A DNA stretch of 64,000 nucleotides from contig NW_004624778.1 of NCBI RefSeq assembly GCF_000247695.1, positions 13,404,596 to 13,468,595 on the forward strand, in the 5' to 3' direction. Position 1 is the first letter of the stretch. Each line of letters opens with the position of its first letter. The notes under the pieces are model-generated. The model saw only the letters and a list, made by a program, of their open reading frames with translations, did not search any database and was not told the origin of the DNA. Positions 15,601 to 30,516 of the stretch are shown piece by piece. A program made the translations under genes and the position numbers. This DNA comes from Heterocephalus glaber. Taxonomy: Eukaryota; Chordata; Mammalia; Rodentia; Bathyergidae.

Positions 15601-16760
15601 GGTGTGAGAAAGCAAGCTCTAATCTGCCTCTTCTGACCTTCTGCTCTATCCATGGCACCCTGCTCAACATGGCAACGCCTGCCACTGTACACAGATGTTT
15701 TCCAAGCAGGAAGCTTGAAGCAGAAAGCTTTTTGAAAATAGGCCTTTTAAATCTGCTTCTTTTTGATATTCAAACATGTGGGTTGTAAAATACCAGATTT
15801 ATTTTTATCTTCTGGAGTCAACTTCAGAAATCAGCAAGGCCAATGCAAAGCCCTATCTGGAAACTCAGGGCTGTGGTGGGTACACAGGGCTCCTGATGGG
15901 GGCAGCAGTCAAAGCTTCTTGTCCTTCTAACTGCACTTTGCCTGGAAGGTTAACTGATAAATGTGACTTTGCAATGCCTTTTCTGCTCACTCATCAACAG
16001 CCATAATTGTAACAATAAAAACTTTGGTGCTTTTTGTGTTGGAATTTTTCAAATGGCCAGTGCCAGAAACCAAATCTTTTCCTTGTCCCTGAGTGGGTCC
16101 CTGCCTCTCTTACCTGGTGTGTCACTACAGGCCAACCAGAGGCAGGGATCGAGTGCCCCCAACCAGCACCTGGGCTTTCTGTCTGGATTCCCCACTAAGG
16201 AGCCCAGCAGAACAAGGCTCCCTGGAGAATTCACCAGAGAACACACCTGGGTGATAGCTCTTCTCAGTGAGCCTGGTCTCTTGCAAGCGCAGGGCAGCAG
16301 GGACATTCCACTGCCATCTGGGCACTGCTTTGGAGCTCCTGCTCAGGACAGCTGGTTTACATACAAAGTGGCTCCGTTGTGTTACTATCCTATTGGGCTC
16401 ACGAGAAGCTTTTAAAATTTCCAGTGTAGAATAGGTACAGTAAAACCAAGTGACACTCAGAGCCATGCCTGGTGCCCTCAACTCAAAATTTCTCTTTCTT
16501 CACAACCCCACACCAGGCACACCCTTTGTGTCCTTTCTCTTCCTCCTTTCCTTTCTCAGGAGGTATCTGAAACTCTCCAGGGAGTTGCACGAGACTGGCC
16601 CTGTGGTCACCTTAACACCCTGCATGAACCTGGTGACAGCGAGTTTCCTTTCAACTCTGGGAGCCCAGCTCAGCAGTGGCCACATGCAGGACAGGACTGG
16701 TACTTCAGCAATGTTTGTGATTAAAAAGATAGCACTATCCTTTTTATCGCTATGGGATCA

Positions 16761-17015
16761 GACCTGGGTGGAATCTAGGTTCTAGCACTTTCTAATTCTG
16801 TGGCCTTGGCAAGGTACTTGATGTCCCTGATCCACAATTTCTTTCTTTTTTTTTTTTGTTACTGGGATTGAACTCAGGACCTCATGCCTGCCAGGCAGGT
16901 GCTGTGCTGCTGAGCTAAATACTCAGTCACAATTTCTTCACTTACAAATGATCTTACAAAATCACATGAGAATCACTTGAGAGTGAACATAAAGCACATG
17001 TTACAGTGCTTGGCA
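16761..17015 (-). repeat. MIR relic split by an ID SINE
   Basis: GACCTGGGTGGAATCTAGG, TGTGGCCTTGGCAAGGTAC, then after the ID CACAATTTCTTCACTTACAA and TGCTTGGCACATGGTG. Confidence 0.65.
16844..16927 (-). mobile_element. ID-type SINE inside a MIR
   Basis: Reverse orientation: poly-T, then GGGATTGAACTCAGGACC (B box complement) and GAGCTAAAT (A box complement). A perfect 11-bp target duplication, CACAATTTCTT, lies at 16833-16843 and 16928-16938. Confidence 0.92.
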
Positions 17016-18199
17016 CATGGTGCTGTTCAGAAGGGGAATCCAGCCTAGTACAACCCATTGTACTAGGCTTCCTCCCCATATTACAGCACTCAATGTGTGC
17101 CAATGACAGCTCCTGTCCCAAACCTAACAGAGCATTTGAAAGAATCAGGCACCAAATAAAGGTCTTCTGAGGGGAAGGACTGGCCACTTGAGGGAGTGGA
17201 TGTATAGATGAGTGCATGGGCATATGTCAGCCTCATCTTTCCAAACTGGATTCCACCCCAGGTCTGTCTGACCCCACATAAGGAGCCCAGTGGTCTGTGC
17301 TTGCCTTGAATTCCTTGTAGTACCTTGCACAGCACTCTGCCTTACAGAAGCTTAATCAGTGGCTCCTTGCTTATTTGATTGCCTGACCTGGGAAGGTGGT
17401 CCCTGAGTTAAAACATCCCAACAGTGGTGACCACTTCCTGAGTTGTACACCAGGCCATCTCAGTTTCTCATCTATGAGGAGGCAGGATGCCACCATGTAC
17501 CTCATGGGGGCTACACAAACAGATGAAGTGCCAGCATAGCACTGGCTCACAGTGACCCTCTGAAGCACTTGTTATTGCTGCTGCTCTGCTGTGCTGTTCT
17601 GCAGGGGCATTGGAATAGGGGATGGGACTAGGACTTGGGGCTCATCTGTCAGTTTCCAAGTTAGTGGCTTGAAAGACATGACCTATTATCTTACAGTTCT
17701 AGAGGTCAGAAGTCTAAAAGGGGTCTTGCGACTGTGATCCTTCAGGACATTCTAGGGAAGAATCCATTTCATTGCCTTTTCTAGATTCTAGATGCTACCT
17801 ATAATTCTTGGCTCGGGGGCTGGTATCACTTCTACCTCTGATTCTGTCCACATATCTCCTTCCCTGAATCTTACCTGGCAGCTGCCCTCTTATGAGGACA
17901 CATATGATTACACTGGGTCCACCTATATAATCCAGGCTCATCCTTCCATCTCGAGAGTCTTAACTTAATTCATATTTGCAAAGCCCTTTCTGCCCTGTGA
18001 GGCAACATATTCACAGATCCCAGGGACTAGGACATGGACACCTCCGGGGTCATTGCTCTGCCTGGCACAGTTAGTAACAGTTCTTGCTGAGCGGGTGGTA
18101 CCCTCAGGACTTGTGTGCTCCCTCAGGCCTCTGGCATGTGCAGCTCCCCTCAAATAGGCGTGGGGCCCCAACAATGGGTAGGGAGTTCCTGGCACTGAC

Positions 18200-18439
18200 C
18201 TGGTCGTCAATCTTGCGCTGCAGCTGGACCACTTTGTTCTCCATGCCCACATTGAGGCGTTTCAGGTGCTCTGCTGAGCGGGCCTCTATCTTGAGGGCTT
18301 TCAGCTCTTGCTTGGCTTTCAGCCTGCGGAAGGCACACTGGATGACAATGGCTGCGTCCCGCAGCCTCCAGAAACACCTGCGTGCCATCCAAGCCCGGGC
18401 GTGCTTCTGGATGATGGTGGCCTTGTGCTCCAGGAGGAC
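18200..18439 (-). CDS. MYO5B: MYO5B coding exon: IQ5, IQ6 and start of coiled coil
   Basis: This exon has 80 codons, phase 0 at both ends. IQ5 is [17 protein letters not shown] and IQ6 is [18 protein letters not shown]. These are followed by the start of the dimerising coiled coil, ending [15 protein letters not shown]. In IQ5 the usual glycine after the central arginine is alanine (RAW; human RGW as I recall). Acceptor CCCTGCCAG, donor GTCAGT. The plus strand is also open across this exon, but that frame is an antisense shadow. Confidence 0.96.
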
Positions 18440-19905
18440 CTGGCAGGGGACAAGCACACATACTCTGTGGATCTGCACTGCAGGACAGGAGCAAGGGAGC
18501 TTATGTGACCATCTTGGGGGGAGAGATAAGGTCAGCCTCAGGTGTAAGATGTCAGTTGTAGACAGACGTGTCCCATAACATGTAAGAGGTTGATGGCTGT
18601 TTGTTTTATGAACAAGTTTTAGCTAGGTTCTAAAGCCCATGTATCTACAGAGAATCAACTGTCAAACTCTTGTTTTTACCTTTATTTTATTGGTCAGGGA
18701 ACCATGTTGTAGTACAGTCTAAAAACCTCAGAGTTGTAAAGGCCTACTGATTATCTCATTCATCTCTCCCCATCTGACAGGTGCAGGTCACAACCCAGAA
18801 GATGAAGCAATGTACATTAGTCAGAGCTGCCAACGCTTAATGGCTTATAATATCTTGAGAATTTGTTTTTCTATCAAGTTAAAAACAATTCAGGGAATGA
18901 AAGTATCAATGTTTTTGCCTTAATAACCTGTAAAATAAATGTTCATAGGATGAATACATAAGCAAAAATGTTGAGAGATTAACATGCTCAACACCACAGC
19001 TACTACAGAGCTGAGTCACACCTAGAGCTTACTCTTTGTACATGCTGCCCTCTGCTGGTTGCCTCCAAAATGTCACCTGCCCCTTTCAGGGTGGCACCAC
19101 GTGGGGTAACACCAATCTCTCAAGCAATTTAGAGAGCCTTGTCCCACCGGCCCAGGATTCTCCCCATGTATTATTTCAGGTGTGTTCCACCCACCCTGAT
19201 GCTTGACCACGCATATTTTCTGATCATGAATTTATGGCTTTATTTTTATTATTTAGAAAAATCACACATTTCTTTGTTTTTTGGTACTGGCAGGACCTTG
19301 TGCTTGAGTGGCAGGCGCTGGAACCACTGAGCTAAATCCCCGGCCCAATCACACATTTCTTATCATAGAAGAGTCAGATATTCATTTTAGGAAAACAAAC
19401 ATTTTACATGCTTCTTTCAAGTCATCTTTGACATGAGCATTATGCTTCAGTTGCACAGTTGGTTGATCAAATGTATCCTGATCTATGGTTACCTAACTGG
19501 AGATTTCAGCCTCACTGGAAGAATGCAAAGAACAATGGCCTAGCAGGATGAGGTTGGCATCCCTCTCCCAATTTCACCTGTGTGGGCTTTAGGCTCCTAA
19601 TCCACCCAAGAAAAGGGCAGGAGCTGCTGATGCCTAGTACCACCTCCTGCTCTCAAACGTGAATGAGCCCAAGTCAGAACAGGAGGCCCCACTGCTGGCT
19701 GATACGTGACTCAGTTTCTCTGGGCAGCGTTGGTGTCAAGGGGTACAAAGATATGCACCTTTCCTTCTTAATGGAACTTTGAAAAGGATTTGGTGAGATC
19801 AGAGATGTGAAAGTATTTAGAAAAAAGTCAGGAACATCTAACACTCATCACTGATGCTTTAGTTGTAAATCTGTAGCATGCAAGTCCCCTGGGGTGGCTA
19901 CTCAC
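18440..19905 (-). other. MYO5B: Intron between exons 19906-20062 and 18200-18439
   Basis: A 1.5-kb intron. It contains one reverse ID SINE (19275-19346) with a 15-bp target duplication. Nothing else is recognised. Confidence 0.85.
19275..19346 (-). mobile_element. ID-type SINE
   Basis: It reads as the complement of GGGCCGGGGATTTAGCTCAG at its right end, with a short T-rich tail at left. A perfect 15-bp duplication, AATCACACATTTCTT, lies at 19260-19274 and 19347-19361. Confidence 0.93.
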
Positions 19906-20062
19906 CTGGCGGTAGATTCTGCGCACAAATGTGGCCCGAGCAAAGGCCTGGATGACAACAGCAGCCCTGCAGACTCTCTGGTAGGCCCGTCGGGCCCTCA
20001 GCATGCGGTACTGCTTCTGGAACACCACAGCTGCACGTGTCCTTCGCAGGTACTCAGCTAGC
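19906..20062 (-). CDS. MYO5B: MYO5B coding exon: IQ3 and IQ4
   Basis: This exon has 157 bases: one base plus 52 codons. It begins [22 protein letters not shown]3 is [17 protein letters not shown] and IQ4 is [18 protein letters not shown]. The IQ3 motif has a non-glycine residue after the central arginine, as I also recall for human MYO5B. Acceptor CTCCCCCAG, donor GTGAGT (near consensus). The spacing of IQ motifs across this exon matches the alternating 23- and 25-residue pattern of class V lever arms. Confidence 0.95.
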
Positions 20063-22282
<2,220 letters not shown>

Positions 22283-22399
22283 TCATTAGTGAGCAGCAGG
22301 GTAGCACACCCCACATCATCCAGTTCTTCCAAGGCAGAGTGCCTTGCCAGACCTCACATACTTCTCTGCAGGGACACAGACTCCCAGCATTTGTTCAAC

Positions 22400-23520
22400 A
22401 GACACTGAGTCCCCACCATGGGGCAGGCACTGGACTAGGCACCCAGGACATGGCCATGAACAAGATATCTGCCCTCATGGTGACAGTAGACAGACACACA
22501 AACAAAGATACTCTTTTTCAGACAGTGGTGAGAATTAAGGAGGAAATGAAACCGTGGATGTTTTAAAAAGATGATCAAGAAAGGCATCTCTGGGAGGTGA
22601 CATTTGAGCAAAGACCTGAATGAAGAAGGCAGTCCCAGTAAAATATCAAGAAGGAGCATTCCATGGCTATCATCAAGAAATCAAATAACAAATGCTGGCA
22701 AGTCTATGGGGGAAAAAGGAGCCCTTCTACATTGTTGGTGGGAATGTAAACTAGTACAACCCCTATGGAAATCAGTATGGAGATTTCTCAAAAAACTAAA
22801 AATAGAAATTCCATTTGACCCAGCTATTTCCCCTGCCAGGTATCTTCCCCAAAGAGTGAAAGACATCATATTCCAGTGAGATAAGCATGCCCATGTTTAC
22901 AGCAGTGCAACTCATAACCGCTTAATCTTGGAAGCAGCCTATATGTCCACAAGTAGATGAATGGATAAAGAAAATTAGATATTTATATACAGTGGAATAC
23001 AACTCTGCCACAAAGGATAAACTTGAGTTATTTGTAGGAAAATGGATGCAACTTAAAACCATAACGTTGAGTGAAGTAAATCAGACACACAAGGTTAAAT
23101 ATCACATGGTTTCTCTTTTATGACATACTCAAAAGTATCAATAATTTAAAAAGCAAAATAAACGATAGATAATAGAAAGCAGGGAGATAGGTCTTGCAAA
23201 TGGGAAGGGGATCAGGAGATGGGAGGGGAAAATAAAATAATTAAGATGTACTGTGTCCATGTACCAACTCCCCAGTGAACTTATAATCATTACGTACTAC
23301 AAACATGTATTAATAAAAAAATTTTTTAAAGAGGGGCATTCTGCAAGAGCAGAACAAATGCAAATGTCCTGGGGTGGCAAAAGCTAAGCATGTTTGAGGA
23401 TCTAAAGGCCAAGATGGCTAAATGTGGATTGTAGGAGGAACCAATCACCAAGGGCCTTGTAGATAACTAGAATGGGAGCCGTGGGTTGGGGATGTTGAGC
23501 AAGGCAATGACCTGATTATC
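22400..23520 (+). repeat. Old dispersed mammalian repeat split by L1
   Basis: Outside the L1 (22662-23331), CTGCCCTCATGGTGACAGTA, GTGACATTTGAGCAAAGACC and, after the L1, GGGCCTTGTAGATAACTAG belong to a familiar old mammalian repeat. I cannot name the family with certainty. Confidence 0.5.
22662..23331 (+). mobile_element. L1 retrotransposon, 5'-truncated
   Basis: A 3' fragment of L1: end of the second reading frame (TTGGTGGGAATGTAAACTAG, CAGTATGGAGATTTCTC), then 3' UTR with a purine-rich tract near 23200-23240 and an A-rich tail. Flanks share AGG(A/G)GCATTC (22652 and 23332). It is inserted in an older dispersed repeat. Stops and frameshifts make it non-functional. Confidence 0.88.
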
Positions 23521-25429
23521 CTCAAATGGCCACACAGTTGTATACATAACTACAGATCGCAAATAACCCCCAAATAAAACTGTGCTAGAGATGTTTGTGG
23601 ACCTATAATTACTATATTATATCTACAAGGTTAAAATTACTTGCTTTTCTCTGTGTTCACCCCAGTGGATAAGGAGAAATAACCCCTTTGGGTGCTGGTG
23701 GATAAGCCTAACTTAACCAGTGACAACTGAGAATGCTTTGCAAACAAACTGACATCCAAGTGTGTCCGTTGGCACAATGGCCCTAGTAAGACAGGAAGGA
23801 ATGAGCCATGGGCTATGAAACACATACATGCAAATAGGACTCATGTAGGCAAATAGCCCTGAAGGACCACTGAGTCATTCATGGGTTGAGCAAGAATTGG
23901 GCTCCACACACTGGGAAGGCTGCATTGCCTAAGCTGTGCAGGAGCTAGGAGCTCAGTCCCAACTTGAGTGTCACCAATAAATCTCCTTCATAGGCCTGGC
24001 TGCTGGGGAAATTAGGAGGGGGCGGGGTCAGGGCAGACTCTCATCTCTATGTCTGCTCAGGGCCACATCTCCAGAGAGCCTGCAGCTCATGCTGAGAGGC
24101 AGAGGGCTAGACAAGGCTGGGAAGCTTCAAGGAAGCCAAGGCCATGCTTTGATTGCTGGCCTATGAGGGAGGATCCTGTCAGCAAGGGAGCAGGTCAGGG
24201 GCAGTGAACAAACCTGGCTGCTCAGCTTCAGCAGATGCAGGGCCTTGGGTGAAGCCTGCAACCCAGGAAACAGAGCACAAGTGCTTCATTTGTTATTTTG
24301 GAAATAAACAACAAGGGGCAATTTGGGCTGTGAAGCCACTGCTTCTACAAATAAGGTTTTCTGAACAAGGTGTCGCATATGCTCCATCCAGTCACCAAAC
24401 AGCTTGATCTGCACTCTCTACCCCATGTGTCTTGAGCATACTTTCCAGCCCAGAACATACCGTTCTATTCATACACTAACCAATCAGTCATCATCTTGGG
24501 GAATCTTTTCTCCATGAGCCACACACTGAGGAAGGGAAACGCAGTCTTAGCAATCCAAGCCACTCTATATATTTCATAAATGATAAAGTACTGAAGCCTA
24601 GATAAAAATGGTCAGGTGACTTGCTCCAGGCCACTCTGAAATATTAAGGAATCGAATCCAAGATCTGAGTTTCCTTGGCCAGAGGTCTCTGATATATCCT
24701 GCTTCCTTTCCTAATTCTGTGCTCTTTATACTTCTCATGCACATAATACCTGGTACTGTATGGGTTTGCAACAAAAGCCTGTTCTTACGTTCCTTCACTG
24801 TCATGATGAAGGTTCAGGTTCGCAGGATTGTCAGTCCCCATGGTATGATTCCCTACAGTTATGTCTGTGCTCACACTAGAGTATTAATCCTGGAGAGCAG
24901 GGCTCATACAGCACGCTTTTTAAAATCCCTCACTCTGACCACTCCAGACTAGAGCATGGAGAAAGAACTGAATATTTATTTGTGGAGCTGAAGCAGCAAA
25001 TTCACATTAAGCATGAAAGGGCATTCCTAAAGTCCTTGCAGAGGAAACGCAGCCAAAATACCCATTTCTCCCCCAGCCAACTGCAGGGGTGAAAGTTCTC
25101 CATGATGCCTACTGAAGCAGCCCCCAGTTCCCAGGTTGCCCCCCTAACGCTATTAGGACCTGTTGTCTGGCCTACTAGCCACTTTCATCCCTTCTTCTCT
25201 CCTAATTATTCTGTTCTGAAATGTACCGAACACTTGCTCAAGGCAGGGCAAGGGTGGCACATGTCCTTCAAGGTCAACTTGTGACTCTGCTGAAGTCCAG
25301 CCAGTTGGCACAGCACTAGGAGCATGAGTGTCTCGATGATGTGGCCCAAGAAAGAGGTGGCGAAGGACAACAAGGCCTCCAGGAAGGCTAACCATGCAGA
25401 GTGACACTAACCAGGCATTGTGGTTTAGG

Positions 25430-25530
25430 CCACAGGAGTTTGAGTCCAACTGTGCAACACTGGGCAATTTACATCAGCTTTCTGTGCCTTGGTTTCCCCA
25501 TCTCTAAGATAGGCAATGCACATTCCTGAC
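25430..25530 (-). repeat. MIR-like relic
   Basis: GTTTGAGTCCAACTGTGCAA and TGTGCCTTGGTTTCCCCATC match MIR. Confidence 0.6.
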
Positions 25531-27297
25531 AAGGTGGGCCATTACTAGCAGGCTTCCAGTCATATGGGCTTAGCTTGTCACCCATGCAGCCACCTCTACT
25601 TACTCATCACTCTGGTGATAAATAGGAATTGTACTAGGAACACAGCAATAGTAAGGTCCTTGCCATTCACCTGTTCACAGTCCAGTGAAATGACAGACAA
25701 GCCTTCAATCACAATATAAGAAGATAAATGCAACAAGGGAAGACAGGCATTGAGTACTTTTGGGCCACAGAAAATGGAGTTGCTAACTCTACCTGGGAGG
25801 CCAGGAACAGGCTTCTCAGACCAGGAATTATCTGAGAGCTCTGTTTGGGAACAGAGCAGAGCCTAGCTAGCAGGTGAGAGAGGGAAAATGCATTTCAGGC
25901 AAAGAAAACACAATCTATCATGTAACCTTTGTTCAGGCAAGTCCCTGTGCATTCATGCCATGACTGTGTGGTGGGTACCCTTGAGCCAGGCTCAGTGCTG
26001 ACATGGAAGGGGGATGTGTCACTACAGAGACAGGTCACCTGAAGGGAAGGACATGCGTATCTGAAATGGGACAGCAGGGTATGAGCTATGAGCTGGGCAC
26101 TGAGAAGCAGGCAGGCTCATCACCAGTGAGAAAGAGGCAGCTGTTCTTGGCAAGGCCCAGAGATGCACATGTCAAGAAGGCAGGTCCCAGGCAGGGCACT
26201 TGGTCCTATGACACAGAGGGGAGCAGAGCTCAGGGTATATCCTTTGTTTGGAAAGTGGAGGTTCTGCTAGTAACCTTGGAGAAGTCCAGAGAAGAGAGGC
26301 AAGTAGACAATAGAGAAGGCAGCCACATGGTAGAGGCCTGGACTGCATATGAAGAGACCATGTCTGATACTAGTTGACACTCCATGTCACCTGAAATCAG
26401 CTCATTTTGAACACATTTTTCTCACCCACAAATAACAAGATCATAAACCTGGGACACTGTCAGATGGACCGCAGCAAAACCTCAGCTCACCAGAGCTCCA
26501 GGAACAAACCACAGCTCTCAATTAACCAGCCTACTACCCTCTTACTCTGTTGTTCAAAAGGGGAGGGGACAAGGGAGACCAATATTTGGGCTTACCTTTT
26601 TAAAAGACAACTTTAAAATCTTACACATTCAGTACAACACCTTGTGTTGTCCTAAGCCTGACTCTATAGGCTCAGAAAATGACTGACATATTTGCTGAAT
26701 AAAACATGACCTTAACGCTTGATTATTTGTTAATAAGCTACTCTAAGTAAACAGATTTCCTAGCAAAATAATACTTGAAAACTTAAAATTTTTGATATAA
26801 TCCTTTTTACTGTCTTCTAAAAGGGAAGATTCTCAATAGGGTTTAGCCCTTTATGGAGAACTTATCATACTCTGCTATAATCCCTGAATTCTTTGGAACT
26901 ACTGGAATGTTTAAAGGTTTGCCACTCATGGCACTATCTTTATAACTGTCAACTCTCAATTGTCAGGTGTTCTTTCAGATTGTTTCAATTAAAACATAAA
27001 TCTACTGCCTGATTTTAAGTAAGTAAATGGAGAGCTCTGAGGCTAGCTTTGCAATAAGGTAAAAGTGGACCAGCTCTTTTCTGCTCTGCAGACAGGGGCT
27101 GTGCCTGGGATCCAGATCAGGCCCCACCCAGGTACAGTGGTGGGAATGGCTGGGGAGATGCAAAAAGGCCATGAGGTACTCTAGGTAAGGGGCTTTTTGT
27201 TTCTAGTCTCTGATGCAGGAAAGCTGATTATCATCTTAGAGACAGTCTCAACAAGGACGATGGCAGACGCTGTAGCCCTCTGCTGAGCCCAGCTCAC

Positions 27298-27409
27298 CTT
27301 GATGAGGCTCTCCAGCACAGACTTGCAGATGGCCTTCTTGTCGGTGTTGCTGAGCTCTCTCTTCTTGACCAGCACCCGATATCGGTGGAAGAAGTCATGG
27401 TAGGTCCAC
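27298..27409 (-). CDS. MYO5B: MYO5B coding exon: converter, first part
   Basis: This exon has 112 bases: one base plus 37 codons. It reads [20 protein letters not shown], then [17 protein letters not shown]. The split codon AG|G gives the arginine of YPSRW. It begins the converter domain, which rotates during the power stroke. Compared with remembered human sequence it has W-T-Y for W-A-Y and FHRY for FNRY. Donor GTGAGC, acceptor TTCCTTCAG. Reading the converter directly into the next exon ([14 protein letters not shown]) gives the expected order. Confidence 0.96.
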
Positions 27410-27719
27410 CTGAAGGAAAAGCAAAGGTATGTCCGGTGACATGTTCTGCTTCTTGGCCACACTGGGCTGTGGGTAGTGTAATGGGGTCAATGCTATTGAA
27501 CAAAGTCATTCTCAGGCAGCAAAAAAAGTCCCTGGGGAGTTTTGGCTTCCCTACTGTCCTCCAAAAAGTCCAGTCTGTATTGGTTCCTGGAGTCTGGCTG
27601 AGAAGAGAGGGATCCATGGGCCGGGGGACACCTTTTGAGAAATGAACAGAGGTCTCTGTCCATAAACACGCAGCTGCCCTCCTCTGCAGACATTGCTGGT
27701 GTAGGGCACCTTTGGATGT

Positions 27720-27913
27720 TTTGTAGTATGGGGGACTGAACTCAGGGAACACTGAGCTAACCCAGTCCTTTTAAAAAATTACTATAATTATTTTTTAAAA
27801 AAATTATTTTGATGCATGATCTCCCTAAGTTGCTCAGGCTGGCCTTGAATTTGTATCTTCCTGCCTCAGCCTCCTAAGCTGAGATTACAGGCATGTGTCA
27901 CCATGCCTAATCA
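27720..27913 (-). mobile_element. B1-ID dimeric SINE
   Basis: Reverse strand: the B1 part (27771-27913) shows GGCTGGCCTTGAATTTG, CTGCCTCAGCCTCCTAAG and GATTACAGGCATGTG, the standard complement of a B1/Alu-like unit. The ID part (27720-27770) shows GGACTGAACTCAGGGAAC and ACTGAGCTAACCCAG. Confidence 0.8.
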
Positions 27914-28263
27914 CAGCTTTGTTTTTAAATGTTGATTTACTTCTTATAGAGCTGATAACTATTATGGTAAACGCCTTTTCTTTAAATGCAGAAAAGTATA
28001 CACTAGAAAAGAAAAGGTGGCCATATACTACTTCCTAGTCCCTAGAGGTAACACTGTTCATATTTTGGTACAGTGTAGAAAGAATCACTTCCTACCCCAA
28101 GTAGATTTTGCTTGATTCCCTTTTCTCCATCAGTACAGTAGACACCCTGAAAAGACACCACTTGATTTCACATAATTGAAGAGACCTCTAATTTGCTACC
28201 TCTGTAAGGAAGTGCCGGTTTGCTAAGTTTGGGAAGGGAGTTGATAAGAGGGCCTCAGGTTTG

Positions 28264-28280
28264 CCCCCCCCCCCCCCCCC
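28264..28280 (+). repeat. Poly-C run (17)
   Basis: Seventeen consecutive C, a likely length-variable mononucleotide tract and a possible sequencing trouble spot. Confidence 0.95.
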
Positions 28281-30516
28281 GCTTCGGAGGCATCTTTACA
28301 TAAACAAATTAGTCTTCCACAAGCAAATCTGTTTCCTAGGCAGGGCTGCCCTTCCTCACTAAGGCAGCCTCTGTTCATACTTCCCAGGTACTCCTCAGTT
28401 CTCATCTCAGTTTTCAGAGATGCCCATACCCTCTGTGAATAACTGCACTGTGAGTCAGCAGAGCCCCTCCTGAAAGGGAAGGAGGGAATTTTGGTCTAAA
28501 CTTCTGTGAAGGTTGATGCAGCCCGTGCCCAACTTTCCTGAGTCCTGTGTGGTGACAGTGCAGAGCCATGCTGGCTCAAACTGCAGAGCATTGGGTGGGG
28601 CCAGCATGCTCTGTTCTCCAAGGTCTCCTGCTGGGTGCACCTTGTTTAGAAGTCAACAGGCACTGGCTGCAACTGCCACCAACGGGTGCCCATGCTGAGG
28701 GACTGGCCAGCTACTCAGATTGACATGCTAAGGTGTTAAGTAGAAAATGAGTGGTCTGTATCCCTTCCCCGTAGCTCTTTGCCTCTAAAGAGTGTCCTTT
28801 GGAAACTTCATCTAGAAAAGCAAGTCAGGGGCCCATTGGGGCAATGGAGTGCACTGAGCTCGGGGAAAGCTCCTCTGCTTTGACTCCAGAACCTTTGGAC
28901 AGCTGAGGTTCACCTTCCTGGGATGAGGAGGAAAGAAGACTGAGCGCCTTGTCTCCCTCTATGTCCCCTTCTTCCTCTATGTACCCTTCTTCCTCTGTAA
29001 ATATTTTTCTTGGCTTGACGGAATATTTCCAATATAGTAATGGGTTTCTGGAAAGGGGGAAGTGTAAGAATAAATATCAGAATGACATTTTTCCATCTTT
29101 TTTCCTCTATGTAAGAGTAACGATTTTGCTCCTTACTTTAAAACAAAAGCTTTTCTGGAAGAGCACTTACATTAAGATAAAATTTACCCTTTAAAAGTAC
29201 ACAATTCAATAATTTTAAGTTCATTTGCAAAGTTACACAACCATCCCCCGTATTGAATTCCAGAACATTTTCACAACCCCAAAAGGAAATTCTACACCCT
29301 GAGCCATCCTATCCCATTCTCTCCTTTCAAATGTTGGCAACCACCAGTGTACTCAAGTCTCTACACCGCTTTGCTTTTTAACTGGTTCAGTCTGTTACAG
29401 ATGCAGTGGAACTAGGGAATGAGAGCACATAATACACTCTTCCAAGGCCTGCTCACTGTCCACAGGCCTCCCTTCAGGGAGAGGAAAGAAGGTCCTCACA
29501 GTGCCCAAGCCCTCTGTTTTAAGGCCAACAAAGAGCTCCTCTTGCTCTTATGGCCTCTACTCGCTGAAAAGAAACTTTTTTGCCCACTAGCTGTGAATGG
29601 ATTGAGAGTCAAACCTCTGAGTCACTGGCCATCCTGAAGAGGCTGCTTTGAAAATGGGAATATTTAAGTTCTTTGCTCAGCTAAATGCTGCCTCAATTAT
29701 TTCAATCATGTACAAAAATATCAAGAAAAACCCCCAGCCTTAACCAGTCCTTGAATGACTTAATACCAGAGGCCTGAGGGACCTACAGTTGACAAGCTGA
29801 AAATCATGTGTGCGTTTGTTTTTAGTAGGTGCTTTCTATCCCATCCCCCTCCAGTTTTAAATATAGACCATTCTTTCTGATACTTCTACATAGGGAAAGA
29901 AGGATCTGAGCAAGAATCAAATGAAATACTGGATACAAAAAAAGAGCGTCATAAAGTCTAAGTCTCCGTGTTGTCCCTGCCCACCTGTCAACACCTGACT
30001 AGGCTAACACAAGTAATGCAATCTCTGAGGGCACATTCTACATCACAGTTATTTGTGTACTCATTTGTCTTATTTCTTCTTATGAGTTTGCAATTTTGCT
30101 GGGGGAAATAATTAAAGCAGCATTTAGCTAGGCTAAACACCTTAAATGCTTCTAATATGAAAATCTTACTGCTGACAGATCCATAACTCAAGGAAATTAT
30201 GAGACCAGGAAGATGTGACTGCTAAGATATCAAAGCCAGTTTGGAACAAGCTTGGAGGACAGAAGTACCGAAACCTGGTTCTGACCCACCCTGGTCATTC
30301 CCAGCCTGGATGCCTTACCTCCCTCCTACCTATAAAAGAGGCAAGAGTCTCCACCTCACAAAAACACCTCACAGGGATTTAGAAGCCAATGAGTCCATCA
30401 TGCAGACTGTTTGGAAAGGTGCAAAACTTCCAAATATCTAAATTGCTTCTTCTTTCTGTGCAAGCCTGTTCCACTTCTTTTCTCGCAAACATGTTCTTAA
30501 AACATAACCTGTTCCA

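Larger units (their letters stand above)
10987..18199 (-). other. MYO5B: Intron between exons 18200-18439 and 10780-10986
   Basis: A 7.2-kb intron. It contains a hAT-like miniature element (12084-12158), an ID SINE (13836-13935), a TA-flanked miniature element (14787-14989) abutting a palindrome-rich element (14985-15147), MIR relics (15425-15600 and 16761-17015) and an ID SINE inside the second MIR. Sequence around 17640-17960 resembles an old dispersed mammalian repeat that I cannot name. The rest is unassigned. Confidence 0.85.

Noticed and set aside
15963..16415. 150-codon plus-strand open frame
   Set aside because: No recognised domain or homologue, composition like the surrounding intron, and an opposing open frame of similar size on the other strand.
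18084..18578. 164-codon plus-strand open frame opposite the IQ5/IQ6 exon
   Set aside because: It is the antisense shadow of a conserved coding exon. The minus-strand frame matches myosin-V with proper splice sites.
26003..26377. 124-codon plus-strand open frame
   Set aside because: It overlaps sequence resembling an old dispersed repeat. No domain or splice evidence.
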